Assembly: GCA_014804975.1 (NCBI GenBank)
Contig: JAAUYT010000037.1
Span: 1-39,186 of the forward strand
Origin: Clostridia bacterium
GTDB lineage: Bacteria > Bacillota > Clostridia > Christensenellales > Borkfalkiaceae
Direction of reading: 5' to 3'
Length of the DNA: 39,186 nucleotides
A program made the position numbers and the translations under genes. The notes beneath the pieces are model-generated. The model saw only the letters and a list, made by a program, of their open reading frames with translations. It had not been told where the DNA came from and ran no database searches. Shown here piece by piece: positions 24,130 through 34,432 of the stretch (position 1 is its first letter; each line of letters begins with the position of its first letter).

Positions 24130-24588
24130 TTATTCAAAACTATATTCAAGAGAGCCCTTTTGCAATATGTGATTTTCGGCTTTTTTGAGTAAATGTTTTT
24201 TCCTTTTACTTGCAGATAATTCCAAAGAACAATCCAATGAATATACCGTAATACGATATTTATGTGTTTTACCGTGCGGCGGCTTCGGACCTGCGTATCT
24301 GTGCATACCGTACGCCGCGCCTTGTACTGTGCCCGCTTCCAAAACGCTCTTGCCTTTTGGGACAGCCTTTTCGATTTTGCTTGCGGCAGGAATATTCCAA
24401 ATGACCCAATGTGTAAAATTTTTAATCGGGTGGCTAATATCTTCCAAAGTAACGGCAAGCGTTTTTGCGTTTTCAGATAAATTCTCTATTAAAATTTCGG
24501 GCGACAGGTCTTTGCCTCTACCCGTATAATCAAGAGGAAATTTATCTCCGTTCGTAAAATCGGGTAAATTGAATTTCAACTGTTCCAT
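24130..24588 (-). CDS. YbhB/YbcL (PEBP, Raf kinase inhibitor-like) family protein
   Basis: DLSPEILIENLSENAKTLAVTLEDISHP…FTHWVIWNIPA…YAGPKPPHGKTHKYRITVYSLD. Confidence 0.9.
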   Translation of the reverse strand: MEQLKFNLPDFTNGDKFPLDYTGRGKDLSPEILIENLSENAKTLAVTLEDISHPIKNFTHWVIWNIPAASKIEKAVPKGKSVLEAGTVQGAAYGMHRYAGPKPPHGKTHKYRITVYSLDCSLELSASKRKKHLLKKAENHILQKGSLEYSFE

Positions 24589-24615
24589 AAGCGCTCTAAT
24601 TTTTATATTAGGTGA

Positions 24616-24644
24616 ATTATAACAAAATCATAGTAAAAAAGCAA
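24616..24644 (-). promoter_or_regulatory. Promoter for the PEBP gene, -35 inside the hairpin
   Basis: Minus-strand TTGCTT-N17-TATAAT. Confidence 0.6.
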
Positions 24645-24675
24645 GGAAGAATTATTGATTCTTCCTTGCTTTTTG
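24641..24675. terminator. Terminator-like hairpin between divergent genes
   Basis: AAAAAA-GCAAGGAAGAAT-tattg-ATTCTTCCTTGC-TTTTTG. Confidence 0.75.
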
Positions 24676-24732
24676 TCCTAAGCACAGAGGCGGCTTGTCA
24701 TAATCTTGTCCGAAAAATCATATTTTAACCGT

Positions 24733-27444
24733 ATGAAACGGTTTGGACGAAAAAAGGAAAAACTGAAATCTGCACCCGAAACCACGAGCGGGACGGAGCC
24801 GTATATTCTTAAAAAGCAAGAGGTATTAAAAACCTTCTCAACTTCCGAAGCGGGACTTTCTTCGGAAGAAGCAAAAAAGCGGCTCGAACAAAACGGCAGA
24901 AACGCCTTGAAAGAGGGCAAAAAGAAGAGCAAGATTTTGATTTTCTTCGAGCAGTTCAAGGACCTTATGACGATCATTCTCGTTTTGGCGGCATTCCTTT
25001 CGGGCGTGCTTGCCTTCGTCACGGGAGATAAGAGCGAGCTAGCCGATACGGGGATACTTCTGTTTATCATCGTATTGAACGCGTTCGTCGGGTTCTTACA
25101 GCAGTACCGTGCGGACGCCGCGCTCGAAAAGCTGAAACAGATGTCCGTGACCGAAGCAAAGGTCGTGCGCGACGGCAAGGTGGTCGTAATTAACGCCGAA
25201 GAGGTCGTCGTGGGCGATATCGTGGAAATCGAAGAGGGGGACAGAATTCCCGCCGACTGCCGCGTGCTTCAAAGCGACGATTTCCGCACGGACGAATCTG
25301 CGCTCACGGGCGAGAGCAGACCCGTGAAAAAGTGCGACTGCATCGTAACCGTTCCCGCGCTTGCGGAGCGGAAAAACACGGCGCACTTTTCAACCTTCTG
25401 CGTGAAGGGCTCGGCGCGGTGCGTCGTCACCGCCACGGGCATGGATACCGAGATGGGCAAAATTGCGAACCTTCTCGAAAAGAGCAAGCCCGCACCCACT
25501 CCCTTGGATAAGACGATAGCAAGGCTTGGAAAGATCATATCGATTTTCGTTTTATCGGTTGCATTGATTCTCTTTATCGGCGGACTTTTATCGCACAGAG
25601 TCAGCTTTTTACAGAACATCATGAACGCGGTCGCGGTCGCGGTTGCCGCCATTCCCGAGGGCATGGGCGCAGTCGTCACCATTATACTTGCAATGGGCGT
25701 ACAGCGCATGGCAAAGGCGCGCTCCGTCATGCGCAAGCTCTCTGCGGTGGAGACCCTCGGCGGGTGCACGGTCATCTGTTCGGATAAGACGGGCACCCTC
25801 ACCGAAAACCGCATGACCGTGCAGGAGATCGCAACTTGCTTTTCTTCCGATTCCGCACAAGTACAAGGATACACGGGCACTGCAACGGAGAACCGTCTTT
25901 TGGAATGTATCCGCGTGTGCCATTCCTTGAAGAAGAGCGCGGCGGGGTACGTGGGCGACCATACCGAAATCGCGCTTTTAGAATACGCGGACAAGTGCGG
26001 TTTTTTATACGAGGCGAATGCGGTGGGCGGGATCGCCTTTTCCTCCGAGCGCAAGATGATGAGCGTTGCCGCCGAGCACGCGGGAGAGTCCCGCCTCTAC
26101 GTGAAGGGCGGCGCGGACGTCCTCTTAAAGAAGTGCGACAAAATCTATACGGAGCGGGGTGCCGTTCCGCTCGACGAAAAAACGCGCAGAGCGATTTGGG
26201 ATAAAATCAAAGAAATGTCGGGCAAAGCCATGCGGGTTTTGGCGTTTGCCGAGGGCGCTTTCATGCACGAGGTGCGCGAGGAGAATTTGACCTTCTTAGG
26301 GCTTGCCGCCATGCTCGACCCGCCCAAGGCGGGCGCGAAGGAAGCGGTTCTTGCCTGCAAGCGTGCGGGCGTGCGCACGGTCATGATCACGGGCGACAGC
26401 GCGGACAGCGCGTTCGCGATCGCAAAGCGGCTCTCTATCGCTTCTAAGATAGAAGAGGTCGTCACGGGCGACGAGATCGACGCCATGAGCGAAGAGGAAT
26501 TCTTCCGCCGCGTAAGGGGCTATTCGGTCTACGCCCGCGTATCTCCCAAGCACAAGACGGAAATCGTGAAGGCGTTGCAGTCGCACGGTGAGATCGTTGC
26601 CATGACGGGGGACGGCGTGAACGACGCGCCCTCGATCAAGACGGCGGATATCGGCGTCGCGATGGGCTCGGGCACGGACGTTACGAAAAACGCCGCCGAT
26701 ATGGTCATCACCGACGACGACTTTAAAACCATGACGCACGCGATCGAAGAGGGGCGCAACGTCTTTTACAATATCAAAAAGACGATTGCTTTCTTCCTTG
26801 CCACGAACCTTGCGGAAGTATTAGCGGTGTTGATCGTTTCGCTCTTTTTGTGGAAGTACGAATTTTTGACTTCCACGCAGCTGCTGTTCGTGAACCTCAT
26901 TACGGACTCCCTGCCCGTGCTCGCTCTGGGCGTGGAGCGCACGGAGAACGCCATGCTCCGTCCCCCCGTTTCGGAAAAGGAAATCTTCTCGAAAAAGTCC
27001 CTTCTGGAAATGGCGTTCTACGGGCTCGTGCAAACGGCGATCGTCGTAGGACTGTTCGTGTTCGCGCTCGGCGCATGGGGGAACGGCGCGGCAAGCACGG
27101 CGGCGTTCGTAGTGCTCTCGCTGTTGGAGCTCTTCCACGCGTTCAACGTGAGAAGGGACGGAAGCAGTCAGCTTAAAAAATTCTTCTCGAACAGAACGCT
27201 CCTTCTGACGGTGCTTGCGGGAATCGTCGTGAACGTGATGCTCGTCGTCTGCCCGCCTCTTCGGCTCATGTTCGGGCTGACCGAGCTCAACCTCGTGCAG
27301 TGGGTCGTCGTGTTCCTGCTCTCGGTAAGTATCGTGCCGATCGGTGCGCTTGCGGATCTCTTCTTCCGCCGCCTCGAAAGAAACACGAAAAAAGCGCGCC
27401 CGCATAAAAGCAGACGCGCGAAGAAAATCAAATCAAGTCAATAA
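24733..27444 (+). CDS. P-type cation-transporting ATPase (Ca2+-type, PII)
   Basis: [69 protein letters not shown] at 24733 preferred over the TTG at 24706. Confidence 0.93.
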   Translation: MKRFGRKKEKLKSAPETTSGTEPYILKKQEVLKTFSTSEAGLSSEEAKKRLEQNGRNALKEGKKKSKILIFFEQFKDLMTIILVLAAFLSGVLAFVTGDKSELADTGILLFIIVLNAFVGFLQQYRADAALEKLKQMSVTEAKVVRDGKVVVINAEEVVVGDIVEIEEGDRIPADCRVLQSDDFRTDESALTGESRPVKKCDCIVTVPALAERKNTAHFSTFCVKGSARCVVTATGMDTEMGKIANLLEKSKPAPTPLDKTIARLGKIISIFVLSVALILFIGGLLSHRVSFLQNIMNAVAVAVAAIPEGMGAVVTIILAMGVQRMAKARSVMRKLSAVETLGGCTVICSDKTGTLTENRMTVQEIATCFSSDSAQVQGYTGTATENRLLECIRVCHSLKKSAAGYVGDHTEIALLEYADKCGFLYEANAVGGIAFSSERKMMSVAAEHAGESRLYVKGGADVLLKKCDKIYTERGAVPLDEKTRRAIWDKIKEMSGKAMRVLAFAEGAFMHEVREENLTFLGLAAMLDPPKAGAKEAVLACKRAGVRTVMITGDSADSAFAIAKRLSIASKIEEVVTGDEIDAMSEEEFFRRVRGYSVYARVSPKHKTEIVKALQSHGEIVAMTGDGVNDAPSIKTADIGVAMGSGTDVTKNAADMVITDDDFKTMTHAIEEGRNVFYNIKKTIAFFLATNLAEVLAVLIVSLFLWKYEFLTSTQLLFVNLITDSLPVLALGVERTENAMLRPPVSEKEIFSKKSLLEMAFYGLVQTAIVVGLFVFALGAWGNGAASTAAFVVLSLLELFHAFNVRRDGSSQLKKFFSNRTLLLTVLAGIVVNVMLVVCPPLRLMFGLTELNLVQWVVVFLLSVSIVPIGALADLFFRRLERNTKKARPHKSRRAKKIKSSQ

Positions 27445-28118
27445 GTTCGGAAGGTATAGCCTTGCTCTTTGTAATAGGAGATAATATCTTTGAGGGCGGC
27501 GGCGGTCGCCTTGCGGGGTGCGGAGTCGTGCATTAACAGCACGACTTTTGCTTTGCCCTTCGAAGTGTCGATCGTCGTTTTTAAAAGGGTTTCCGCGCTT
27601 GCGCTTTGTATCTCTTCGTCTCCGCACACCGCGTTCCAATCGACGATGCGGTAGCCGTGCGCTTTCACGAGCGCGCGCTTTTCTTTATTCTTAAAGCCTC
27701 CGCCGGGGAAGCGGTACACGGTGGGCGTTATGCCCGTCGTCTTTTTGATGAACGCGGCGCAGGTGTCGATGTCCTTTAAGAGCGCTTCTTCGGAAGCGTA
27801 AATTTTTTGATAGTCGTGCGAGGCGGAGTGCACGCCGAGCGTGTGTCCCTCGCTTGCCATGCGCTTTAAAATATCCTCCCGTCCGTGCGCGCGGTCGCTC
27901 ACGATAAAAAAGGTCGCCTTGACGTTCTCTTCTTTAAGAGTGTCGAGAATGGGCACGGTCACCGAATTGCTTGGACCGTCGTCAAAGGTCAGATAGACTT
28001 CCTTGCCTTCCGCATAGGTAAAGGAGGCGGGTACTGCAAGCGCTCTGCCCGAAACGTGCGCAAGGATCATGAGAAGAACTACAAAAAATACCGCGATCGG
28101 AATATAGCGTTTCTGCAT
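27438..28118 (-). CDS. Polysaccharide deacetylase (NodB homology, PdaA-like)
   Basis: VYLTFDDGPSNSVTVPILDTLKEENVKATFFIV…HTLGVHSASH…YRFPGGG. Confidence 0.9.
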   Translation of the reverse strand: MQKRYIPIAVFFVVLLMILAHVSGRALAVPASFTYAEGKEVYLTFDDGPSNSVTVPILDTLKEENVKATFFIVSDRAHGREDILKRMASEGHTLGVHSASHDYQKIYASEEALLKDIDTCAAFIKKTTGITPTVYRFPGGGFKNKEKRALVKAHGYRIVDWNAVCGDEEIQSASAETLLKTTIDTSKGKAKVVLLMHDSAPRKATAAALKDIISYYKEQGYTFRTY

Positions 28119-28149
28119 ACAGGAAGTTTGTGCGGATACAAAATTTTTA

Positions 28150-28178
28150 TTTACAAACGGGCAATCGTGTGATATAAT
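28150..28178 (+). promoter_or_regulatory. Promoter for galM
   Basis: TTTACA-N17-TATAAT. Confidence 0.7.
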
Positions 28179-28219
28179 CATTTCGATTAAAACCCCGCAA
28201 AGGGGACTTGGAGAAGGCT

Positions 28220-29257
28220 ATGATCACGACGAAACAATTCGGAAAAACCGCAGACGGTAAAACGGTTACTGCGTATACTCTGCACGACGGAAATAATTCT
28301 ATGACGGTGCTCGATCTGGGCGGAACCGTTCAGCAGATTTTAGTGCCCGATAAAAACGGGAATCTGACCGACGTCATTCTCGGCTATAACACCGTAGAAG
28401 AATACGAACAAAACGGCGGCTATCTCGGCGCGCTCATCGGGCGGTTCGGCAACCGTATCGGCGGGGGCAAGTTCGTAATCGACGGCAAGGAATATCAGCT
28501 CTACTTGAACGACAGAGGCAACCACCTGCACGGCGGAAAGGACGGCTTCAATAAAAAGATCTGGAATGCGGAAATTGTAGGGGATAAACTCAAACTCAGC
28601 ATTCTTTCTCCCGATATGGAAGAGAACTATCCCGGCAATCTGAAAGTGGAAGTCACCTATTCGTTCGCGGGCGGGGAGTGGAAAATCGAGTACCGCGCGG
28701 TGAGCGATAAAAAGACCTGCGTAAACCTTACCAACCACGCATACTTCAACTTAGACGGCGAAGGGAAGGGGGACGCGCTCGATCACCTTCTTCAAATCGA
28801 CTGCGACTATATTACCCCGACTTCTCCCACGATGATTCCCGAAGGGGGATATCGCGCCGTCAAGGGAACGCCCTTCGACTTCAACGCGCCCAAGGCAATC
28901 GGCAGGGATATCGAAGCGGACGACAACGACTTAAAGCAGGGGGGCGGGTACGATCACTGCCACGTGTTAAAGAACAAGTGCGGGGAATATATTAAGTATG
29001 CGGAAGCCGTAAGCCCTAAGACGGGTATCAAAATGGAGTGCTTTACCGATATGCCCGCCGTGCAGTTCTATGCGGGCAACTTTCTTTCGCAGAAGGGAAA
29101 GAGCGGTTTTTACGCAAAGCGCTACGGCTTCTGTTTGGAGACGCAGGCGATCCCCAACAACGTGAACGTGCCCGAGTATGCGGAAAAGGGAAGCTCTATT
29201 TTAGAGGCGGGGCAGGAATATCACTTTACCGCCGCTTACCGCTTTTCGGCAAAATAA
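28220..29257 (+). CDS. galM: Aldose 1-epimerase
   Basis: DVILGYNTVEEYEQNGGYLGALIGRFGNRIGGGKF, NLTNHAYFNLDG, GNFLSQKGKSGFYAKRYGFCLETQAIPN. Confidence 0.95.
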   Translation: MITTKQFGKTADGKTVTAYTLHDGNNSMTVLDLGGTVQQILVPDKNGNLTDVILGYNTVEEYEQNGGYLGALIGRFGNRIGGGKFVIDGKEYQLYLNDRGNHLHGGKDGFNKKIWNAEIVGDKLKLSILSPDMEENYPGNLKVEVTYSFAGGEWKIEYRAVSDKKTCVNLTNHAYFNLDGEGKGDALDHLLQIDCDYITPTSPTMIPEGGYRAVKGTPFDFNAPKAIGRDIEADDNDLKQGGGYDHCHVLKNKCGEYIKYAEAVSPKTGIKMECFTDMPAVQFYAGNFLSQKGKSGFYAKRYGFCLETQAIPNNVNVPEYAEKGSSILEAGQEYHFTAAYRFSAK

Positions 29258-29272
29258 AGAACGGAAAAAGAT

Positions 29273-30298
29273 ATGAACGCATTTTACGTGATTGCCGCGG
29301 CAATCTCGTGGGGGTGCATAGGAACCGTCTTGATCTTCGATATCGTGTTCGGCTTCCGTGCGCTCTTCCACGTTAAAAGAGAATACGTGACCGAGCTTCC
29401 CAAGGGGTTTTCTCCGCTCGATTATCAGCGCGTCATGCGGGCGAAAACGAGTCCGCATAGGCTGACGCGCGCCCTTCTCGTATGGTGGGCACAAAAGGGG
29501 TATATCCGTATCGAGGGGCGCGGCGGCTCGATGGTGCGCGTGTGGAAGCTGAAAAATATGCCCTCGCACGAAGAGGCGGAGTTTTACGATAGGGGAACCT
29601 ACGTGCGCGAAAGGGAAATTTTCAACTACGTATTTTCCGAGGTGAACCTGAATACGGGTTTTAAGGATATCAATCTCCACAAACCTCTCGTGGGGCAAAA
29701 GTCCGGCGAGGCGATCAATAAGAGCTTTTCGATCGGCGAGAACGAGGGCGTGTTCGGCACGGGGCACTTTCTTTTAAAAATCATAACGCAGGTGCTGTGT
29801 ATCGTGCCCTACTTCCTTGCGATCGCGTGGGCGACTTACAACACGGGAAACACGGCTGAGTACGTAGGGTTCTCTATTTTTTCGGTCATCGGCGTGCTGG
29901 CGCTCAAATATCTGACTCCCTTGCCCGCCGCGATCCGTTATCCGTTTTTTGCGATCTGGGGCGGCGCGCCCTACGGAGCGCTGGTTAGCTCTTACGTTCA
30001 GAACGTATACGACCCGTGGTATTTCGGATACGCCGCTCTTGCCCTTTACGTTGTCGGCACCTTTATATTGATTCTGTTCGCCGACTACCGCGAAAAGGAG
30101 AATCTCAAAGAATACTCCTTACTGTTTAATTACAGGAATCACCTTTTCTTTATGCCGAAAAAGGCGGTCGATCCGGAGGACTATTACAACGTTTTACCCT
30201 TCCTCTATACGATCCGTCTTGCGCCCGTTTTAAAACGTAAGTTCCGCAGTGAAAAGCTGCCCGACTGGTATCAAGGTAAGAGGGGGTCGTTGTTATGA
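29273..30298 (+). CDS. Membrane protein with DUF2207 C-terminal-like module
   Basis: LPKGFSPLDYQRVMRAKTSPHRLTRALLVWWAQKGYIRIEGRG and TM helices. Confidence 0.6.
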   Translation: MNAFYVIAAAISWGCIGTVLIFDIVFGFRALFHVKREYVTELPKGFSPLDYQRVMRAKTSPHRLTRALLVWWAQKGYIRIEGRGGSMVRVWKLKNMPSHEEAEFYDRGTYVREREIFNYVFSEVNLNTGFKDINLHKPLVGQKSGEAINKSFSIGENEGVFGTGHFLLKIITQVLCIVPYFLAIAWATYNTGNTAEYVGFSIFSVIGVLALKYLTPLPAAIRYPFFAIWGGAPYGALVSSYVQNVYDPWYFGYAALALYVVGTFILILFADYREKENLKEYSLLFNYRNHLFFMPKKAVDPEDYYNVLPFLYTIRLAPVLKRKFRSEKLPDWYQGKRGSLL

Positions 30299-31338
30299 GC
30301 GAGTTTTCGGTTTTCCTTGCTTCCATGATTCTTTTGGGACTGTTCACGATATTCTGCATTGCGGTCGACCTTGCCTCCTACGCAAGGAGGAAAAACGTCA
30401 TAAAGCCCGTGGAATTCTACGCGCCCAAGGGCTTTTCGCCTATCGACGTAGCGCTCGTCTATTCGGCGCGCGGCTTGAAGGCGGGGAATATGCTCAATCC
30501 TCTTTTGCTGTACTGGGCGGATCAGGGCTACGTTAAAATCGACGACGACGGACGCGGGCTTAAAATCACCAGAGTGAAATGGCTCCCGCCCTTCGACGAG
30601 AGCGGAAGGGTCGATAAAAAGACCTACGACTGCGAGCAAAGCCTTTTCACGGCAATGTTTACGGGCAACAGCAGCAGCGACGGCAAAGTTTTCTATACGC
30701 TTGCCGCGCGCAAGTCGATGAACGATACCTACGACGAGGCAATCGGCGAGTGCAAAAAAATGTCGCGCTCCGTCGTGGGAAAGAAGGGTAAAAAGCTGTC
30801 CCTCATTATGAAATTCGGCGCGGTAGTCGTCGCGTTCCTCGTCGGCGTGCTTGCAAGCTTTCTCGTCAGTATGCCGATCGTGCTCTGTATGCTCTTTCCC
30901 GTGATAGGGGCGTTCCTCATCAAGTTCATGCCCGCGCCCTTCTATATACGCGTGCCGTTCATGCTGGTATGGGGCGGCGTGCCGCTCGTTGCGATGCTCT
31001 TTATGTTCCCGATGGGAACGCTCTTAAAAATCTCGGTCGGCATGGCGGTTCTCGTGTTGGTGTTGACGATCAGTATCTTTGCGGAAAAGGCGGACTTCCG
31101 CGAAGAAGAAGATTTGAAAATTTACGGAAAGGTGTGCTCGTTCAAGCGGTTTTTGACGGTTGCCGACAAGGCAAGACTGGAAGCGCTCGTCGAGGAGAAT
31201 CCCGATTACTTCTTCGACGTACTGCCGTACTTCTACGTGTTCGGCATTACGAAGAAGATGAAGAAGAAGTTCGACAAGATCATTCCCGACGGTTCCTTCC
31301 GCTTCTTAGGCGGTATCCGTGACGTGTATATCGATTAG
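30295..31338 (+). CDS. Paralogous membrane protein with DUF2207 C-terminal-like module
   Basis: APKGFSPIDVALVYSARGLKAGNMLNPLLLYWADQGYVKIDDDG; 4-bp overlap with the previous CDS. Confidence 0.6.
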   Translation: MSEFSVFLASMILLGLFTIFCIAVDLASYARRKNVIKPVEFYAPKGFSPIDVALVYSARGLKAGNMLNPLLLYWADQGYVKIDDDGRGLKITRVKWLPPFDESGRVDKKTYDCEQSLFTAMFTGNSSSDGKVFYTLAARKSMNDTYDEAIGECKKMSRSVVGKKGKKLSLIMKFGAVVVAFLVGVLASFLVSMPIVLCMLFPVIGAFLIKFMPAPFYIRVPFMLVWGGVPLVAMLFMFPMGTLLKISVGMAVLVLVLTISIFAEKADFREEEDLKIYGKVCSFKRFLTVADKARLEALVEENPDYFFDVLPYFYVFGITKKMKKKFDKIIPDGSFRFLGGIRDVYID

Positions 31339-31358
31339 TCGGAAGCGTTCAAAATTCG

Positions 31359-31387
31359 TTGACAAAGCTAAGACGCCTCGCTATAAT
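31359..31387 (+). promoter_or_regulatory. Consensus promoter
   Basis: TTGACA-N17-TATAAT. Confidence 0.8.
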
Positions 31388-31416
31388 GAATCTAATAAAA
31401 TTTTTAGGAGAGTATT

Positions 31417-32529
31417 ATGAAAAAAGTATTTGCAGGCATTCTTTCTGCGACAGTGCTCGTCGCTTGCGCAGTAGCGGCAGTCGGCTGCGGAAACAATTAC
31501 GGTGAAACCTATACGGGCGCCCTTTCCGAACAGTCGTACACGAGCTCGGCGGACGCGGTTCAGGGCTTCCTTTCCGAAGAACTGAGCGGTATGGCGGTCA
31601 CGGCGGTTTACGTGGATTCCACGGTAGAGAAAACGTACACCGCGGCAGAGGCGGCTCAGCTTCTTACGCTTAGCGAAGAGGACGCGAACGGACTTCAATC
31701 GGCGGAGCAGATCGAGGTGCAGTATACCGAAACCACTTTGAATGCAGGAACCTATTCGCTGTACGCTGCGGATCAGCCCCAGACGTTCAGACGTATCGTC
31801 TACGTGCTTTGCTATACGGACGGCGGATATAAGTACTTCACGCCCGTTCTCGAAAAGGGAGAAACGCTCACGGCAAGCTATTTCGATTCCGTGTTCGATT
31901 TACATAAATACCTTAACTGCACGATGAATACGAGCGGAAAAATTCAGGTTTCCATGATGGGTCAGACCCAAAAAGCGAACGTCAGCGCAGTCACGAAGTG
32001 CACGGAAACGGCGCTCTACGGAAAATCGACTGCCCAGGGACAGACCTATGAAGTCTATCTTTTAGATTCCCCGAGCGGAATAAAGGCGGCAGTGAAAGAG
32101 AACAAAAGTCCTTGGATGATTGAAGAAGGAATGTTTGATGAGATCTTTGGCGGAGAGATCAAAACGGTAAGCGAATATCTGCTTGCGAATTTCGATATGG
32201 AGTTCGGCGGACTCGATCACACCTGCTTTAAAAAGACCGCTACGGGATATGAGCTCAGAGAGGGAATGGGCAGTTTGTACGTACAGAAGCTTTTGGATCA
32301 GTATATGCCCGGTTTCACCGAGCAATTCGGTACTTTGCCCGATTGCGATTTGACTTACGAAATCAAGATTGCAGACGGCAGAGTTTCAGATCTTAGAATG
32401 AAATTCAGTTTCACGCTTACCGCAAGCGGCATTACCGTTTCCGAAAAGATCGATGAAACGGTGAAGTTCTCGAACTTCGGCTCTACGAAGGTAACCGTTC
32501 CCGCCGAAGTACAGGCGTTGCTCGGCTAA
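31417..32529 (+). CDS. Lipoprotein of unknown function
   Basis: Signal peptide with AVGCGNN lipobox; SD TAGGAGAG. Confidence 0.75.
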   Translation: MKKVFAGILSATVLVACAVAAVGCGNNYGETYTGALSEQSYTSSADAVQGFLSEELSGMAVTAVYVDSTVEKTYTAAEAAQLLTLSEEDANGLQSAEQIEVQYTETTLNAGTYSLYAADQPQTFRRIVYVLCYTDGGYKYFTPVLEKGETLTASYFDSVFDLHKYLNCTMNTSGKIQVSMMGQTQKANVSAVTKCTETALYGKSTAQGQTYEVYLLDSPSGIKAAVKENKSPWMIEEGMFDEIFGGEIKTVSEYLLANFDMEFGGLDHTCFKKTATGYELREGMGSLYVQKLLDQYMPGFTEQFGTLPDCDLTYEIKIADGRVSDLRMKFSFTLTASGITVSEKIDETVKFSNFGSTKVTVPAEVQALLG

Positions 32530-32547
32530 GAAAAAATTACAACGAAA

Positions 32548-32574
32548 AAAGCGCACCGAAAGGTGCGCTTTTTA
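32548..32574 (+). terminator. Intrinsic terminator
   Basis: AAAGCGCACC-GAAA-GGTGCGCTTTTT. Confidence 0.9.
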
Positions 32575-32679
32575 CTTTTCAATAGCGATAGGGGAAGACA
32601 AAAGGCGCACGCAGTTTTTGACGGTTGCATAGTATGAAGTAACCGCCCTCATTGGGGCAGTTTACGGGGGTTCTTACGA

Positions 32680-33456
32680 ATGCAATGGTTTACTTCATTA
32701 GATGCTTGGGTGCAGGCGCTCCTTGCCTCGCTCATGATGTACTTGATGACGGCGCTCGGCGCGGCGACCGTGTTCTTCTCCAAAAAAATCAATAAGACCG
32801 TTATCACGGCGCTCACCGCACTTGCGGCGGGAATCATGATCGCGGCAAGCTTCTTTTCGCTTCTTCTTCCCGCAATCGAATACGAGAGCGCAGTGCCCTC
32901 CTATATCACCGTGACCGTCGGCTTTTTGCTCGGCGGCGCGTTTATCATTTTGAGCGATTTCGCGCTCTCCCGCTCGAAGCTATCCTTTTCTGCAATCGGC
33001 GATAAAAAGAACGCGCTTTTGTTCATTGCCGTAACGCTACATAATATTCCCGAGGGAATGTCGGTAGGGGTGGCGTTTGCGGTGTCCACCGTCGCTTCGG
33101 GGAACGCCGCGCTCTCCGCTTTTCTGCTTGCGGTGGGTATCGCGGTGCAGAACCTGCCCGAGGGAATGTGCGTTGCCTTTCCGCTCCGCGCAAAGGGCAT
33201 GAGCCCTTTAAGGAGCTTTCTCTTCTCGCAGGGCTCGGGCGCGATCGAAATTCCCGCCGCGATCATCGGCGCGCTTGCGGCGGGGGCAATCAGCGGACTG
33301 CTTCCGTGGGCGCTCTCCTTCTCTGCGGGCGCAATGATCGCAGTCGTCTGCTCCGAGCTCATTCCCGAATGCTTTTCGGGCAATAAGACGGTGGCGAGCG
33401 CGGGACTCGTCGCGGGGTTCTGTATCATGATGATTCTCGACGTGGCGCTGGGGTAA
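32680..33456 (+). CDS. ZIP-family metal transporter
   Basis: TLHNIPEGMSVGVAF and QNLPEGMCVAFPLRAKGMSPLRSFLFSQGSGAIE. Confidence 0.92.
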   Translation: MQWFTSLDAWVQALLASLMMYLMTALGAATVFFSKKINKTVITALTALAAGIMIAASFFSLLLPAIEYESAVPSYITVTVGFLLGGAFIILSDFALSRSKLSFSAIGDKKNALLFIAVTLHNIPEGMSVGVAFAVSTVASGNAALSAFLLAVGIAVQNLPEGMCVAFPLRAKGMSPLRSFLFSQGSGAIEIPAAIIGALAAGAISGLLPWALSFSAGAMIAVVCSELIPECFSGNKTVASAGLVAGFCIMMILDVALG

Positions 33457-33513
33457 AAAGAATTTGCGGCTACGGGTATAAAATAACAAACGTTTGGAAA
33501 AAATCAATACGCT

Positions 33514-34383
33514 ATGGAAAAGAACGAAAAACGGGAACAGGAGACCGCAGAAAAGACTGCGGAAAAGACCGCAAACAAAATGGTGGAAAAGGCGCCCTAT
33601 AAGACGGCGGTGGTCGTAGGCGCGTCGTCGGGGATCGGCAGAGAGGCGGCGCTCATGCTTGCTTCGAAGGGCTACCGCGTGGTGAATATTTCGCGCACGC
33701 CCTGCAAGGGAGAAAAGGTCAAATCGATCTCCGCGGACGCGGCGCAGGAAGGGGAGCTTAAAAAGGCGATCGCAGACGCAGCCGAAAACGGAGGGATAGA
33801 CCTTCTCATCTATTCGGCGGGCTTCTCCATGTCCGCGCCCCTCGAATACGCCAAGAGCGGCGATTATCGGTATCTGTTCGAGGTCAATTATTTCGGCGCG
33901 ATCGAAGCAATCAAGGCGGCGCTTCCGTATCTCAAAAAAAGGGGCGGAAGGGCAATTTTGGTCGGGTCGCTCGCGGGGGATATTCCCGTTCCGTACGACG
34001 GCTTTTATTCCGCTTCGAAGGCGGCTCTCGTCATGCTTGCGCGCGAGGCAAACATGGAGCTTCGCGGGCGCGGCGTCAGAGTGAGCGCGCTTCTCCCCGG
34101 AGGCACTGCAACCGACTTCACCTATAACCGCATGGTGTATAAGGACGAAGCGACCGAGTACGCAGGCAGCGTAAAAAAGGCTTCGGCGGCGCTTGCGAAT
34201 ATGGAGCAGGGCGGTATGAGCGCTTCGCTCGTCGCGGGAGCGATCGTAAAGCTTGCCGAACGCAAAAACCCTCCGCCCGTCGTTTCGGTGGGACCTAAGA
34301 ACAGCTTCGTGCGGTTTATGAACAGAGTTCTCCCCGCCGAGCTCGTCGACCGCATGGTCATGCGCAAATTCAATCAAAAGTGA
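33514..34383 (+). CDS. SDR-family oxidoreductase
   Basis: AVVVGASSGIGREAALMLASKGYRVVNISR, SAGF, YSASKAAL. Confidence 0.9.
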   Translation: MEKNEKREQETAEKTAEKTANKMVEKAPYKTAVVVGASSGIGREAALMLASKGYRVVNISRTPCKGEKVKSISADAAQEGELKKAIADAAENGGIDLLIYSAGFSMSAPLEYAKSGDYRYLFEVNYFGAIEAIKAALPYLKKRGGRAILVGSLAGDIPVPYDGFYSASKAALVMLAREANMELRGRGVRVSALLPGGTATDFTYNRMVYKDEATEYAGSVKKASAALANMEQGGMSASLVAGAIVKLAERKNPPPVVSVGPKNSFVRFMNRVLPAELVDRMVMRKFNQK

Positions 34384-34397
34384 TATTGTAAATAAAA

Positions 34398-34432
34398 ACA
34401 GCCGACAGAAATTATTCTGTCGGCTGTTTTTT
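34398..34432. terminator. Bidirectional terminator overlapping the end of the minus-strand small CDS
   Basis: ACAGCCGACAGAA-ATTA-TTCTGTCGGCTGTTTTTT. Confidence 0.85.

Noticed and set aside
32585-32680. Metal riboswitch upstream of the ZIP transporter
   Set aside because: Only weak pairing (CGGTT/AACCG and GCCC/GGGC); not enough to support a call.
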